Below are positions 1-10,018 of a DNA stretch of 64,000 nt, in pieces. Within the stretch, counting starts at the first letter, position 1; every line of letters starts with the position of its first letter. The DNA is taken from positions 2,071,001 through 2,135,000 of the forward strand of contig JAQPZY010001660.1 in assembly GCA_029931535.1 (NCBI GenBank), given 5' to 3'. The stretch comes from Margaritifera margaritifera. Taxonomy: Eukaryota > Mollusca > Bivalvia > Unionida > Margaritiferidae. The position numbers and the translations under genes are program-made. The notes beneath the pieces were generated by a model. The model was given only the letters and a program-made list of their open reading frames with translations. It made no database searches and had not been told where the DNA came from.

Positions 1-620
1 TGGTGGTGGCCCTGATGACCACCAGACGCAGTTAAAGCCAACACAGCCTCTTAGCTTCACTGGATTCGCCAGTGAAATTTTGTCGGTAAGAAGAATTCAG
101 TGATCATCTTAACCGGATATATAGGGGTCACAGATCACACGACAGTAGGCTGTGTTGCTTTCAGGTTAGGAGAGTGGGTTATTGTTCACATAGAGAATCC
201 AGCCTTTTTATTCCCCAGAAGGATACCCAAGGTATAGGTAGGATGCTCAGCATTCCTTCCTCCTATTACCTATTCTCCTAACATTAATGTGATTGGGGAA
301 CATATTTGAAGGAGAAAGCCAATTTTTAAGTAAATTATGTTTCTCTAAGAATACTTACCCTATCACATTACTTAAAAACCCTCCCAGCCACCCGCCATGC
401 CAACATCCTTGTTGGTATTTCGCTCACCTTAAAAACTAGTGCCACCTAGTGGCAGCAAGGGGAGGTTATGGTCAAGAGTTATTGCCCTTTATATATTATA
501 GACAGAAAAGACGTCTTTTTAGTAAGCCTGGATTTGGGAGGTAGCAGACTTATATCCCTAACATTAATGTGATAGGGTACATATTCTCGGAGACACATAA
601 TTTACTTACAAATTTGCTTT
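1..620 (+). mobile_element. DIRS-type retroelement, right end only (copy A)
   Basis: The stretch about 240-620 matches the right ends of the two other DIRS copies. An internal palindromic segment (270-375: CCTAACATTAATGTGATTGG ... CTTACCCTATCACATTAC) is followed by the terminal repeat ending GGATTTGGGAGGTAG and AACATTAATGTGATAGGGTA. The first ~180 bases resemble the segment at 14770-14830 of copy C. The coding part lies left of the window. Copy A and copy C share the end variant GTGATAGGGTA, whereas copy D has ATGATCAGGTAAG, so there are two subfamilies. Confidence 0.75.
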
Positions 621-2009
621 CAAGTATTAAGCATATAAAGGAAGAGCGAATTCAGGCTATGTTTACTCAGTGAATATCTTAAAGGAGAAGCAGGGGTTGC
701 CGGAAAAATATCTCTGCATCATCTTATCAACAAATCGCATGTAAATGATCCAAAAGAATATTCAGATTCTTGTCTTTAATTATGTATATAGTTGGATATC
801 CCTTTCAAGTTTCGAGAAGTGGGGTTGATTTATTTGATTGGAAGTTAAGCTTCTGAGCTCCCTATTAACAATAGCAGGAAATCTTTGTATGAAGTAATGG
901 TTTACAAACAATACTTATGTTGCTCGTTTCTTTGAATGGAAAATTAATTTGATTGAAGATATTTGTTTCAGTAGATATCTTGTGGTAATATTTACATACT
1001 ATAAATTTAATTTGCAGACTTTGTTACATATGGACTTTAAATCAGCCAGTTTTCTGGGCATTGTGCATTTGTTGTTTAGGCATAGTCATTGACATTGCTT
1101 TGAGCTAACTAGATCTAAATAAAAACACAAACTTCAAACAAAATGTGATAAAATTAGGGAGAAATAAATAATACTGAACAATCGGCTTTTCAACTGACTG
1201 TGCTGCATTGTAGATATACATATATACGTATGCTGATCTGTTTTTCTGTCTTTCATGTCTTTTGGTTACTGTTTTAAAACTTGTTTATAAGTGATAAATA
1301 ACTGATGAAAGTAAAATTTGATTATCTTGTTAAGAGTCGGGTATTGCTTGGTGCTGTATCTATCAGAAACTTGGATACGATAACACTGTCTTGCTTTGCA
1401 TAGCAGTGGTTGATGAACTGGTGGCCACTGTGATGCGCATGGGTGACTGTGATGTCGTAAATGGAAGCCCTAAAAACCTATTGCTTGTAGTATGGCCAAG
1501 GGTAGATGATGGTTAGTCATGCTCAAATGACATCCAATTCGTAAGGGTTAAAGTTATATAATGCAAAACACTTTAAAATTTGATTTTGATAATTATTATT
1601 CTAGAATATTCATATCACAATTTGTTGTAGAACCTTTTTTTATCCTCTTGAATGTTTTATGTTTCCTCTGCTGTAAGATACATGTTTCATAGATCATTTG
1701 CAGTAAGTGTAAGAGAATATTTTATATATGAGAGGTTTTTAAAAAATTCTTTTTGCAGTAATGATTTTGAACATGTAACTACTTGAACTGGGAAAATTAC
1801 ATTCAAATCACTTCAAAGAAATGTAACGATACAATACTGTGGACATATTCCATAAAGTTCTGACTTGGAAAATGTCTTTACTTCAGAATGTATTTATACT
1901 TTGAAACAATCATTCACTGCATAACCATACAGATTTTGTTGCAAGTACAAAGCATTGTTTTAAACTTTAACAATTTGTAATATTTTCCTGTTTATTTTTA
2001 CACAAATAG
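621..2009. other. Intronic sequence, no feature recognised
   Basis: AT-rich intron upstream of exon a. I see no conserved coding, no tandem array and no recognisable element. Confidence 0.7.
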
Positions 2010-2228
2010 CTGTATGAGGATGCTGTAGAACTGCAGACGTATTTCATAAAAGCACGTGATGAGTTGTGTCGTAATGGAGAGCACCTCTTGACACCTGCTC
2101 TGAGCTACACTGAACGTCTTCTACTGGCAGATCTGGAGGTTGAGAAGCAGGAGAAACTCAAACAAGAACAAAAAGAGAATGAGGAGAAGAAAGTACTTGA
2201 AGGGGAAGAAAAACCAGACTATTCCTCA
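2010..2228 (+). CDS. PBRM1: PBRM1 exon a: end of last bromodomain and charged linker
   Basis: The acceptor is CACAAATAG at 2001-2009 and the frame is 0. The protein begins LYEDAVELQTYFIKARDELC, the last helix region of bromodomain 6 (human has DAVELQQFFIKIRDELCKNGE in my memory). It continues LSYTERLLLADLEVEKQEKL, then a Lys/Glu-rich linker ending DYSS. Two phase-0 donors are possible: GTAGGT at 2229, used here, or GTAAGG at 2235, which adds Val-Gly. Reading past the donor runs into intronic tandem repeat, so the longer ORF there is not coding. The bromodomain core, with its acetyl-lysine-binding Asn, is encoded upstream of the window. Confidence 0.93.
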
Positions 2229-2298
2229 GTAGGTGTAAGGAAATTCTGTTGGTTACAAGTGCATTCATTTGGAGTTATAGCACTATTACATAGAATAC

Positions 2299-2790
2299 AA
2301 CAGAATTTAGCAAATCTAAAGACCTTGTACTGTAAAAGGACCCTAGGTGTTTATTACATATTAAATTCATTTACAGCAGAATTTAGCAAATCTAAAGACC
2401 TGGTACTGCATAATGACCCTAGGTGTTTATTACATATTAAATTCATTTACAGCAGAATTTAGTAAATCTAAAGACCTTGTACTGTAAAAGGACCCTAGGT
2501 GTTTATTACATATTAAATTCATTTACAGCAGAATTTAGCCAATCTAAAGACCTTGTACCGCAAAAGGAACTTTGGTGTTTATTATATATTAAATTCGTTT
2601 ACAGCTGAATTTAGCCAGTCTGAAAATCTTAACCACAAAAATAAAATATTCTAGGTGTTCATTACGTGTAAAATTAATTTAAAGCATAATATAGCTGACC
2701 CTAGGTGTTCATTGCGTATTAAATTCATCTAGGTGTTCATTACGTATTAAATTCATTTACAGCAGAATTTAGCCAATCTTACGACTATTA
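2299..2790 (+). repeat. 76-bp tandem array
   Basis: Four full units start with A(G/A)CAGAATTTAGC at about 2299, 2375, 2451 and 2527, and a diverged fifth starts at 2603, all at exactly 76-bp spacing. Each unit holds GACCCTAGGTGTTTATTACA and ATTAAATTCATTTACAGCAG. Degraded partial units continue to about 2820. The array begins ~65 bp downstream of the exon a donor. Each unit carries an acceptor-like TTTACAG. Confidence 0.93.
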
Positions 2791-2839
2791 TATCTCAGAA
2801 TGGATCCTAGGTGTTCATTGCGTATAATATTCATGAAAT

Positions 2840-3650
2840 GTGCATATGCTGTCATAGACCAGAAGAGCATATGGTATGGTCTGTCCATCATCCATCTGTC
2901 GTCAGCAATTGTCCATTGTCCACCCATTAGCATAAGTTTGTTATTGCTACTCCAAAACTACTTGGAGGATTGCCATGAAACTTTACATTCACATCATCCT
3001 ATGGTCTAGTTGGTCCTAAATGAAAATGGTGCCAACGAAATTGGGGCTAATCTGATGTCCAATATATCCAACAATTTTATTATCGCTACTCCTTATGAAT
3101 GAATAATTATATCAGTATGGATTGTCACTAAAAGACTTCTCATGATGTCTAGTTGGTCCTAAATAAAAATGGTGCCGATCTGATGACCAATATGGCTATC
3201 ACAGTAGCCATCTTGAAGACCTTGTTACGGCTACTCCTCCTGAATGGAAAGTTCTGTTGCCATGGGGTTTTCACCAGAAGACTTAAGATGTCTAGTTAGT
3301 CCTAAATGAAAATGGTGCTGATCTGATAGCCTATATAGTCACCTCAGTGGCCATCTTGAAATCTTGTTATCGCTACTCCTCCTGAATGGATGGTCATATC
3401 AACATGGGGTTTCACTAAAAGACTTGTTATGATGTCTTGTTGGTCCTAGATGAAAATAGTGCCAAGCTGACATCCAATATGTCAACCACAGCAACTAATT
3501 TGAAAGTCTTGTTATTGCTGAAGAATATCAGAGATGATTTCAACACTCAGCAGTTTAAAAGAAGAAAAGGTCTTATCTGGAATTCCTGGAAATTCTTTTC
3601 AGCTAATAGAGCATTAATCCCTTTGAGGGACTCTGTTTTTGTTTTTTTGG
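2840..3650 (+). repeat. Dispersed repeat family X with ~143-bp internal units
   Basis: The region starts near AGCATATGGTATGGTCTGTC. The phrase TGGTCCTAAATGAAAATGGT recurs at 3011, 3154, 3297 and 3441 (spacing 143, 143, 144), with 'CTACTCCTCCTGAATGGA' and 'GATCTGAT..CCAATAT' in each unit. It ends with a unique tail (about 3545-3640) also seen at 53795-53905. A second array of this family is at 44690-45700. Confidence 0.85.
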
Positions 3651-3726
3651 CAGTCATATATGTATATATATGTATGACTGGTAACTTGCTTTTTTCATTA
3701 ATCCAGTTCACTATTTCTTTTTGTAG

Positions 3727-3806
3727 GGTGGAGAAGGCAGTGGTGACAGTATAAAATATAAGGACCACACATACAGCGTTGGTGACTTTATATATGTTGA
3801 ACCCAG
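3727..3806 (+). CDS. PBRM1: PBRM1 exon b: linker and first strand of BAH1
   Basis: The acceptor is TTTTTGTAG just before 3727 and the donor GTATAT is at 3807. The exon is 80 nt, starting in phase 0 and ending with two bases of an Arg codon. It encodes a Gly-rich linker, then HTYSVGDFIYVEP, the conserved opening of a BAH domain (human: YHVGDYVYVEP). A different reading frame here is open longer but shows no similarity. An array of ~143-bp repeats ends about 80 bp upstream. Confidence 0.94.
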
Positions 3807-4270
3807 GTATATCTCCTTAGTACACATCATTGTGGTTGGTAGTTGGTAACATGTATTGTTGATGTCATGAAATTATGACTATGTTGGCCAACAAAGGCTT
3901 TTTACTACTCTTAAGTTATTATTTGCTTCTATAAATAATGGTAATAAGATTTAGCTTGAAGACAGCAATTGATTATTCTTAGCTCATCTTGTCTGGACTG
4001 GGAAGCATAGGCAAGAGATAAGTTCTCTTTTTGGTAGGGACATTTTCTTTGTCATTATTGTCACCTATGACAGTGTTACCCATGTCCATCCATCACACCT
4101 GGGTTACAGTTTGTAGTTTAGTTCATTTCACTCTGTGGTAGGGCATCCATGTTCCATGAACACATTTCTAGTTAAGCTTTGTGTTAAAGTTGTTTTTTTA
4201 GAAGTCATTCACGTTAGTGCAAAAAAATTAATTCTCATACCATGTGACTCAACATCAGCAATGAACTCGC
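3807..4270. other. Intron; part of a dispersed repeat near 4080-4180
   Basis: The stretch at about 4080-4180 (GGGCATCCATGTTCCATGAA, then ACACATTTCTAGTT) resembles 54150-54260. Nothing else is recognised. Confidence 0.5.
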
Positions 4271-4289
4271 ATAAAAAATTGGAGTCATT

Positions 4290-4606
4290 TAAAAAGTGAG
4301 ACCACACTCCATCAGCCTGGATGTTGAACCATGAAAAGTGAATAATGCCCCCAGTTCCTGCACAACTTTTTAAGTGCCATGGAAATGGGATTCAGCTATT
4401 GGCTATTTTCACTTTTAATTTCCTAATATCTAAAGGAAGGTTAATAAAAAAAAAAAACTGTATCCTACTGTGCAGGAACTGGGGGCATTATTCACTTTGC
4501 ATGGTTCAACATCCAGGTTGATGGAGTGTGGTCTCACTTTTTAATGATTCCGATTTCACTTGGCCAATAGCTGAATCCCATTTCCATGGCACTTAAAAAG
4601 TGTTGC
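4290..4606. repeat. Interleaved inverted repeats (order A-B-A'-B')
   Basis: Segment A (about 4296-4366, GTGAGACCACACTCCATCAG...) is inverted at A' (about 4480-4545). Segment B (about 4367-4405, AGTGCCATGGAAATGGGATT...) is inverted at B' (about 4562-4602). A simple hairpin would give A-B-B'-A'; here the arms are interleaved, so both cannot pair in one nested stem. A poly(A) run sits in the loop at about 4447-4460. Confidence 0.88.
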
Positions 4607-4929
4607 ATTCTCCAAGTATTCTTTGCTTAAATATTTGTATCCTTGCATCTGGATTTAAGCATGATTTCAATGCCTTTCACATAATTTTCTGATAAATGTT
4701 GGGGGGCAAATCCTTTCATGTTGTAGTGCATGTGTATCCAACAGTCACCATCTTTGGAGTAAGCATGCCAGGTGTAGTAATAGTTGTTACAGTTTCTGAA
4801 GTAGGCATAGCAGCACCTCACTTGGCAATTCCTCAGTTATCAGACAAGACAAAAAGAGCTCCTTAGAATCCTTGTTTAAAGTACAGGTGGAGCTAATGCA
4901 GTCCATTGTTGGTATTAGAACTCCTCTTG

Positions 4930-5810
4930 CTTCAAGTAGAGGCAAACTGCTTCATACAGAGTGGTCTTTCCATCTGTCTAGTCTTCCATCGAGTCTGCTA
5001 GACCTATTTGCTACAAGGTAGAACAACAAACTGCCCACCTTCGTATCCCCATTCTTGGACCCACCAGCATTGGCTGTTGACACCCTCTCAATCAGCTCGG
5101 ATGGAATTTGGGCATAATCAGTCCCACCAGCTGTTCTGGTACTGAAAATTAAAAAAATGAGGGGCAGAAAGTGCAAGATAGTTGTGATTGCTGCTCTGTG
5201 ATGGGACAGATAGTGGATCAACGACCTCAATCGGTCCGTGGATGTACCCAGGAAAATCATAGCAAAATCCATGCTTCTCAAACAGCCGAGGTGGCTATTC
5301 CATCTATGTCTGGAGAAACTCCTTCACAAATTGCTCTTGTCAGGCAGGCCTTGTGTGAAAAGAATTCAGCCCCTTGATTAAGGACAGGATCATGACAACT
5401 AAATGGCCCTCCACTTTGAAGGTATACGAGGAGAATAGCAAAATCCATGCTTCTCAAACAGCCAAGATGGCTATTCCATCTATGTCTGGAGAAACTCCTT
5501 CACAAATTGCTCTTGTCAGGCAGGCCTTGTGTGAAAAGAATTCAGCCCCTTGATTAAGGACAGGATCATGACAACTAAATGGCCCTCCACTTTGAAGGTA
5601 TACGAGGAGAAGTGGTGCATTTTCACTGACTTGTGTTGAGTTAAGGACGTCAACACTCTTAGCCTCCATTCCCGAACTAGCTAACCTTTTTCTTTTTCTC
5701 TTTGAAGATAAGAATCTAGACCCTATCACAATCTAGGGGTACCATTCCATGATCTCCAACATGTGCAGACATCATGGAAGAGACATTAGCCACAGCAAAG
5801 ACCTTTCTAA
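4930..5810 (+). pseudogene. DIRS retroelement fragment: end of RNase H region to tyrosine recombinase N-terminal part (copy B)
   Basis: Translated in broken frames, 4990-5130 gives DLFAT, NNKLPTFVSP and LAVDTLSI. These parallel the same stretch of copy D (31431-31560: DLLVTRWN, KLPTFVSPVPD, AVDPLSIDWNGLDAY). The part at 5210-5260 encodes an INDL...VPRKI motif like copy D (WINDLINLAAEIPRKI). The segment to about 5810 (CCATTCCATGATCTCC, ATCATGGAAGAGA) parallels 31993-32040. No terminal repeats are present, so this is an isolated inactive fragment in the same orientation as the host gene. Confidence 0.82.
5261..5612 (+). repeat. 176-bp tandem duplication inside DIRS fragment B
   Basis: 5261-5436 and 5437-5612 are near-identical direct copies, differing at positions such as GCCGAGGTGG versus GCCAAGATGG. 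The host DIRS sequence has only one copy, so the duplication happened after insertion or in the parent copy. Both junctions read AT|AGCAAAATCC, suggesting 2-bp microhomology. Confidence 0.95.
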
Positions 5811-6285
5811 GTGTTTTGTTTAGGGAGGTTTTGTACAGCGGTTAATCTTTACTGCCATAACTCATTCCTATAGTTAGTGTACAAACTACACATGTATGAT
5901 TTGTGTTTGGTTTTGGGGAAGTTTTGTACAGCAGTTCATCTTTACTGCCGTAACTCATTCCTATTGTTAGTGTACAAACTACACGTATGATTTTGTTTGG
6001 TTTGGGGAAGTTTTATATAACAGTTCTTTTTTGCTGCCATAGTTATGCTCCTATAGTTTAGTGTACAAACTTCACATGTATGATTTCTGTTTTGTTTGGA
6101 GATATTTTCTACAGCAGTTCATCTTTACTGCCATAGCTCATTCCTATAGTTTAGTGCACAAACTAAATATGTATATTTTTCTTCTTTTGTTTGGGGAAGT
6201 TTTGTACAGCAATTCATTTTTATTGCCATGGCTTATTCCTGTAGCTTAATATACAAACTACAAAATGTGCTATTATTTTTTTTTT
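5811..6285 (+). repeat. ~93-bp tandem array abutting the exon c acceptor
   Basis: Five units carry TTTTGTACAGCAGTTCATCT-like cores at about 5831, 5924, 6013, 6107 and 6202 (spacing 89-95), plus GTACAAACTACACATGTATG and a T-rich stretch. The last unit degenerates into the pyrimidine tract of exon c (6292). Each unit carries acceptor-like TTTGTACAG. Confidence 0.9.
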
Positions 6286-6291
6286 ACTTAG

Positions 6292-6430
6292 AGAACCTGA
6301 CTTGGAGCCACACATTATGTGTATTGAGAAGATCCACACGGACAATAGTGGAGATCAAATGCTCTATGGAAATTGGTTCTACCGACCAAATGAAACTTTC
6401 CATTTGGCAACCAGAAAGTTTTTAGAGAAG
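6292..6430 (+). CDS. PBRM1: PBRM1 exon c: BAH1 core
   Basis: The acceptor is TTACTTAG at 6284-6291; its first base completes the Arg codon of exon b. The donor GTAAGG is at 6431. The exon encodes EPDLEPHIMCIEKI, then LYGNWFYRPNETFHLATRKF, the most conserved BAH1 stretch and nearly identical to human. BAH domains are protein-interaction modules; in BAF180 they are thought to support nucleosome or PCNA-related interactions. A ~93-bp tandem array lies directly upstream, and its last degenerate unit appears to supply the pyrimidine tract of this acceptor. Confidence 0.97.
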
Positions 6431-6566
6431 GTAAGGGCTATTTCAGATATATACCCGCTTATACCATCAATAAAAGTTTCCCATGTTGGGTTCAAATTTA
6501 ATCTTTCACCACCTGATGTTATATCAAATCAGAACTGATGAATATTATGAACTCTTGATTCAAATT

Positions 6567-6662
6567 GATAGTGTTAATGAATAGGGATAATTTTGGATGG
6601 TTTACATGCAGAATGATAGTGTTAATGAATAGGGATAATTTTGGATGGTTTACATGCAGAAT
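6567..6662 (+). repeat. 48-bp tandem duplication
   Basis: GATAGTGTTAATGAATAGGG... at 6567-6614 is repeated at 6615-6662. Confidence 0.95.
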
Positions 6663-7394
6663 GATATTTTAATAGGCCCTTGTCTCATATAATATTTGTT
6701 GGTTCAACAAAAATACCCATCATGTGCAAATAAAATATTTTTGGATGACACACCAGAGGGGTTGAAAAATCTTGTTTAAAAGTCCAGTCACCCAATCAGG
6801 CAAGTACTAAAAAAAAGTTCTTGTTCAGAATAAATTCGTTCTCAAACAGCTATTTTAGAAATATAAAATTTGATGATATTAACCAACCAAATTCAGTCAT
6901 TTGAAAAGCTGTTTTCTTGAACATTTTGACCATTCTAACACCAGTAGTAATTGCAAATTGAGACCAACCAGTCTGCACACCCTTAGGTAAGCGTTTATTA
7001 GAATTGAAAAGAGTGAGAGTCAAGCGCTTGTATGAGCTTAATCATAAAGACAAATGGAAACAAACTTCCAATAGAAGGCAGGGTTCACTGGGTCATGGAA
7101 AGTAAAGGAAAAGTTGTGGAGAATGGCCAGAAGTCATTGAAAGTAATGGAAAAATCATGGAAAATGGCAAATATTGTGTTAAAGTGGGTGGATCAGATGG
7201 CTGTAAGGGGAGGAGGAGGTCATCTTGACAAAAAGCTGATTATTTGGTTATCTTTCCTATCATTGATCAATATTATCATTATTTCCTGTGTAGAGATCCA
7301 ACTTTCCAGCCTTTTTGTCATAAACATTAAAGAATTTAGTAATGGAAAATCAGAATTTGTCATGGAGAAGTCATGGAAAATTTGGCTGTGGGAC
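6663..7394. other. Intron; 'GTCATGGAAA' repeat at 7090-7390
   Basis: From 7090 the sequence is rich in degenerate GTCATGGAAA/GTAATGGAAA motifs. They make a spurious 129-codon ORF that I do not consider coding. Confidence 0.55.
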
Positions 7395-8945
7395 AGAAAG
7401 TCACAGGAAAAAAAGTCATGAACAGAAAGTCACGGGACAAAAAGTCAATTTTTATATGACACAACTTGTTGAGATATTAACATAATAAACAAAGTATCAG
7501 CTGTATGATTTTTTATGTTTTCAAGATATTTGATAACAGTTTGGAACAAAAACAAAATAAGAGTGTACATAGTACTAACAAAATAATTACATTGTTGTAA
7601 CTGTCACTACTAATACAAAATAATTACATTGTTGTAACTGTCACTACTAATACAAAATAATTACATTGTTGTAACTGTCACTACTAATACAAAATAATTA
7701 CATTGTTGTAACTGTCACTACTAATATAAAATAATTAAATTGTTGTAACTGTCACTACTAATAAAAAATAATTATGTTGTAACTCACTACTAATACAAAA
7801 TAATTACATTGTTGTAACTGTCACTACTAATACAAAATAATTAGTGTTGTAACTGTCACTATACAAAATAATTACATTGTTGTAACTGTCACTACTAATA
7901 CAAAATAATCACATTGTTGTAACTGTCACTACTAATACAAAATAATCACATTGTTGTAACTGTCACTACTAATACAAAATAATCACATTGTTGTAACTGT
8001 CACTACTAATACAAAATAATCACATTGTTGTAACTGTCACTACTAATACAAAATAATTACATTGTTGTAACTGTCACTACTAATGCAAAAGTTCATTAAT
8101 GATTTAATTTAAATGGGTAATAATGTCTTAGTTTAATAATTCTTGGTTCACTGTGGTATTTCTTGTCAGTTGAATGTTCATAGCAACACCACAAAGAAAC
8201 TCTGGAATGGTCTTCCTGACTGAAGTATGATCAGTTCACAAATTATGTAGTCTCTTCTGTAGTAGAAGTAGGCGTTGAGGTACTCTCTTGACAACTTGGG
8301 TTCCTAATTCATCTTGGTTCACTACTGTGGTAACTGGCATTTTCTCTCTGAAAACAGTTTATGCAGGTCCATATGCTTGGGTGTGATGAGCCTACCAAGG
8401 TGTATAACTTATTATTGCATCCCTCACATACGTTGTTGGGTACATGGCTTGCCCTGAATAGTTGCTGTGTGTACACTCCATATGGCTGGTGGAACCAAAG
8501 GTGGTACTCTTAGGATTGTTAGAGAACAATGGCCCTGGCCTTTACCCTCTCTCTGAATCGGTCGAAATGAACCAGTAACATAGGTGTCGAAATAGTTCAC
8601 AAGTTCTTCAGCCTCGGGTGGTTCCGCTGGCAGGATGGCTATTTTTTATCCTGAGCATATTACACCATTAAAATAAAATATTTTTACAAAATTCTGTAAT
8701 GACTTTTCATCTTGTGACTTCATGTCCTACATGTATATGTGGTTGTGACTCTGTTCTAAGTGTAGTTGTGACTTTTTGTCCCATGCACCTTGCAACATTA
8801 CAAAATTAAAAGTGTGACTTTATGTCCTGTGACTTTTTTTCCTACATGTCCACCATTACTATGATAATTCAAATTTCGACTTTTTGTCCAGTGACTTTCT
8901 CTCCTATGTGTATTTGTGACTTTTTGTCTTGTGACTATCTGTCCA
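7395..8945. mobile_element. Foldback-like element with internal 37-bp minisatellite
   Basis: The left end (7395-7450) has repeated GTCACGGGACAAAAAGTCA-type motifs. The right region (about 8700-8945) has their complements (TGACTTTTTGTCCCATG, GACTTTTTGTCCAGTGAC). Such short subterminal inverted repeats flanking tandem DNA suggest a foldback transposon. No transposase ORF and no clear target-site duplication are seen. Confidence 0.6.
7577..8092 (+). repeat. 37-bp minisatellite, about 14 units
   Basis: The unit is CAAAATAATTACATTGTTGT followed by AACTGTCACTACTAATA, with exact 37-bp spacing (e.g. 7584, 7621). Some units are shortened near 7760-7870. A run of units with AATCACATT replaces AATTACATT at about 7905-8030, showing local homogenisation. 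Confidence 0.95.
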
Positions 8946-9112
8946 TTTACCAGAAAATTATGGGGAAAAAATGAGATTTGTGTAGGAACCCTGAGAAAGT
9001 ATGGACTTTCAGTGAACAATTTGGCAGTATTCTCAACAGAACATATCTTTGATATAAGAGAAACACAACTCAGTCCTGAATCAGCACTCAAGTTGGGCAA
9101 GTGAGTTTTCAA

Positions 9113-9495
9113 CCCTTACACCATATATTATGAAACCGGTTGCAAAGACACCGCAAAACTTTGAAAAAATAGCTCAGGTGCTGACCACCTCTGGATGTGA
9201 TTAATTCTAGAATGGCTGAGCGTATGTGATGATCGAAAGTTTTCAATTTATACGGTGAAGCTTTATCTGTGAGTTGAGTACAATTAATTTTTTACACGTT
9301 TAAGGAAGATATACTTTATGTCCTTTACTGTGATGAAGAAATCGAAATGTCACTGAAATCTAAATGCAATTTTGAACAAGAACCTGGTCAAAGAAGATAG
9401 TGAAATGTTTAGAATTTAAATACAAAACTTCTTTTCTCATTGGAATACAGTTTTAATGTATTTGAAAATTCACTTATAATTGATTTTTCTTGTAG
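9113..9495. other. Intron upstream of exon d, nothing recognised
   Basis: No repeat or coding signal seen. Confidence 0.6.
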
Positions 9496-9597
9496 GAGGT
9501 TTTTAAGAGCGACTTTTACACCAGTATTCCTACAAACCAAATCCTAGGAAAGTGTTTTGTGATGTATGTGAAAGAGTACTTCAAGAACAAGCCAGAG
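9496..9597 (+). CDS. PBRM1: PBRM1 exon d: BAH1 middle
   Basis: The acceptor is TTTCTTGTAG before 9496 and the donor GTATGG is at 9598. The exon is 102 nt, phase 0 at both ends. The protein starts EVFKSDFYTSIPTNQILGKC and continues FVMYVKEYFKNKPE. Human has EVFKSDYYNKVPVSKILGKC at the same place, so the assignment is firm. A 28-base poly(T) run begins 8 bases after the donor. Confidence 0.97.
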
Positions 9598-9604
9598 GTA
9601 TGGT

Positions 9605-9605
<1 letters not shown>

Positions 9606-9633
<28 letters not shown>
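9606..9633 (+). repeat. Poly(T) tract, 28 bases
   Basis: An uninterrupted run of T lies 8 bases downstream of the exon d donor. No poly(A) element body or flanking duplication is evident, so this is probably a simple expansion. Confidence 0.9.
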
Positions 9634-9637
<4 letters not shown>

Positions 9638-9943
9638 ATTTCCTTTGTTAGCCATCATATTGTCACCGTTCAGACCAACAGTGGTATTATAAATACGTAG
9701 GTGTAGATATGATACTTTCATCCTTCCAAGTTAAAACATTTTCTACATAAGTCTGAATAAGTTGGTGAAGTAGTTGCAATACAGTTTTTAGTATATGACT
9801 GATATATTATTCTAGAGCAAAAGGTTTTGATCTCAGTCCATTAACATTCCAATATATCTTTATTTGTATGTATTTAGTGAATTGCTTCATAATAGCCTTT
9901 CAGATTGCTCAATCTTATCCTGGTCTCTTTTTTTCATTTTCAG

Positions 9944-10018
9944 GGATTTGCAGACAAAGATGTATATGTTTGTGAATTTAGGTACATTAGCCGACATAGG
10001 TGTTTCAAAAAGATCAAG
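9944..10018 (+). CDS. PBRM1: PBRM1 exon e: end of BAH1
   Basis: The acceptor is TTTTCATTTTCAG before 9944 and the donor GTAAGG is at 10019. The exon is 75 nt, phase 0 at both ends. It encodes GFADK, then DVYVCEFRYISRHRCFKKIK, matching the human segment that closes BAH1 (DVFVCESRYSAKTKSFKKIK). The short intron from exon d (346 bp) contrasts with the next intron (6.26 kb), which holds a decayed DIRS element. Confidence 0.97.

Noticed and set aside
2229..2462. Continuation of the exon a ORF
   Set aside because: It runs over two possible donors into the 76-bp intronic array; similarity to polybromo stops at 2228/2234.
3437..3754. 105-codon ORF overlapping exon b
   Set aside because: Wrong frame for the BAH1 match and mostly family X repeat.
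7032..7421. 129-codon ORF
   Set aside because: Built from GTCATGGAAA-type repeats; no recognisable domain.
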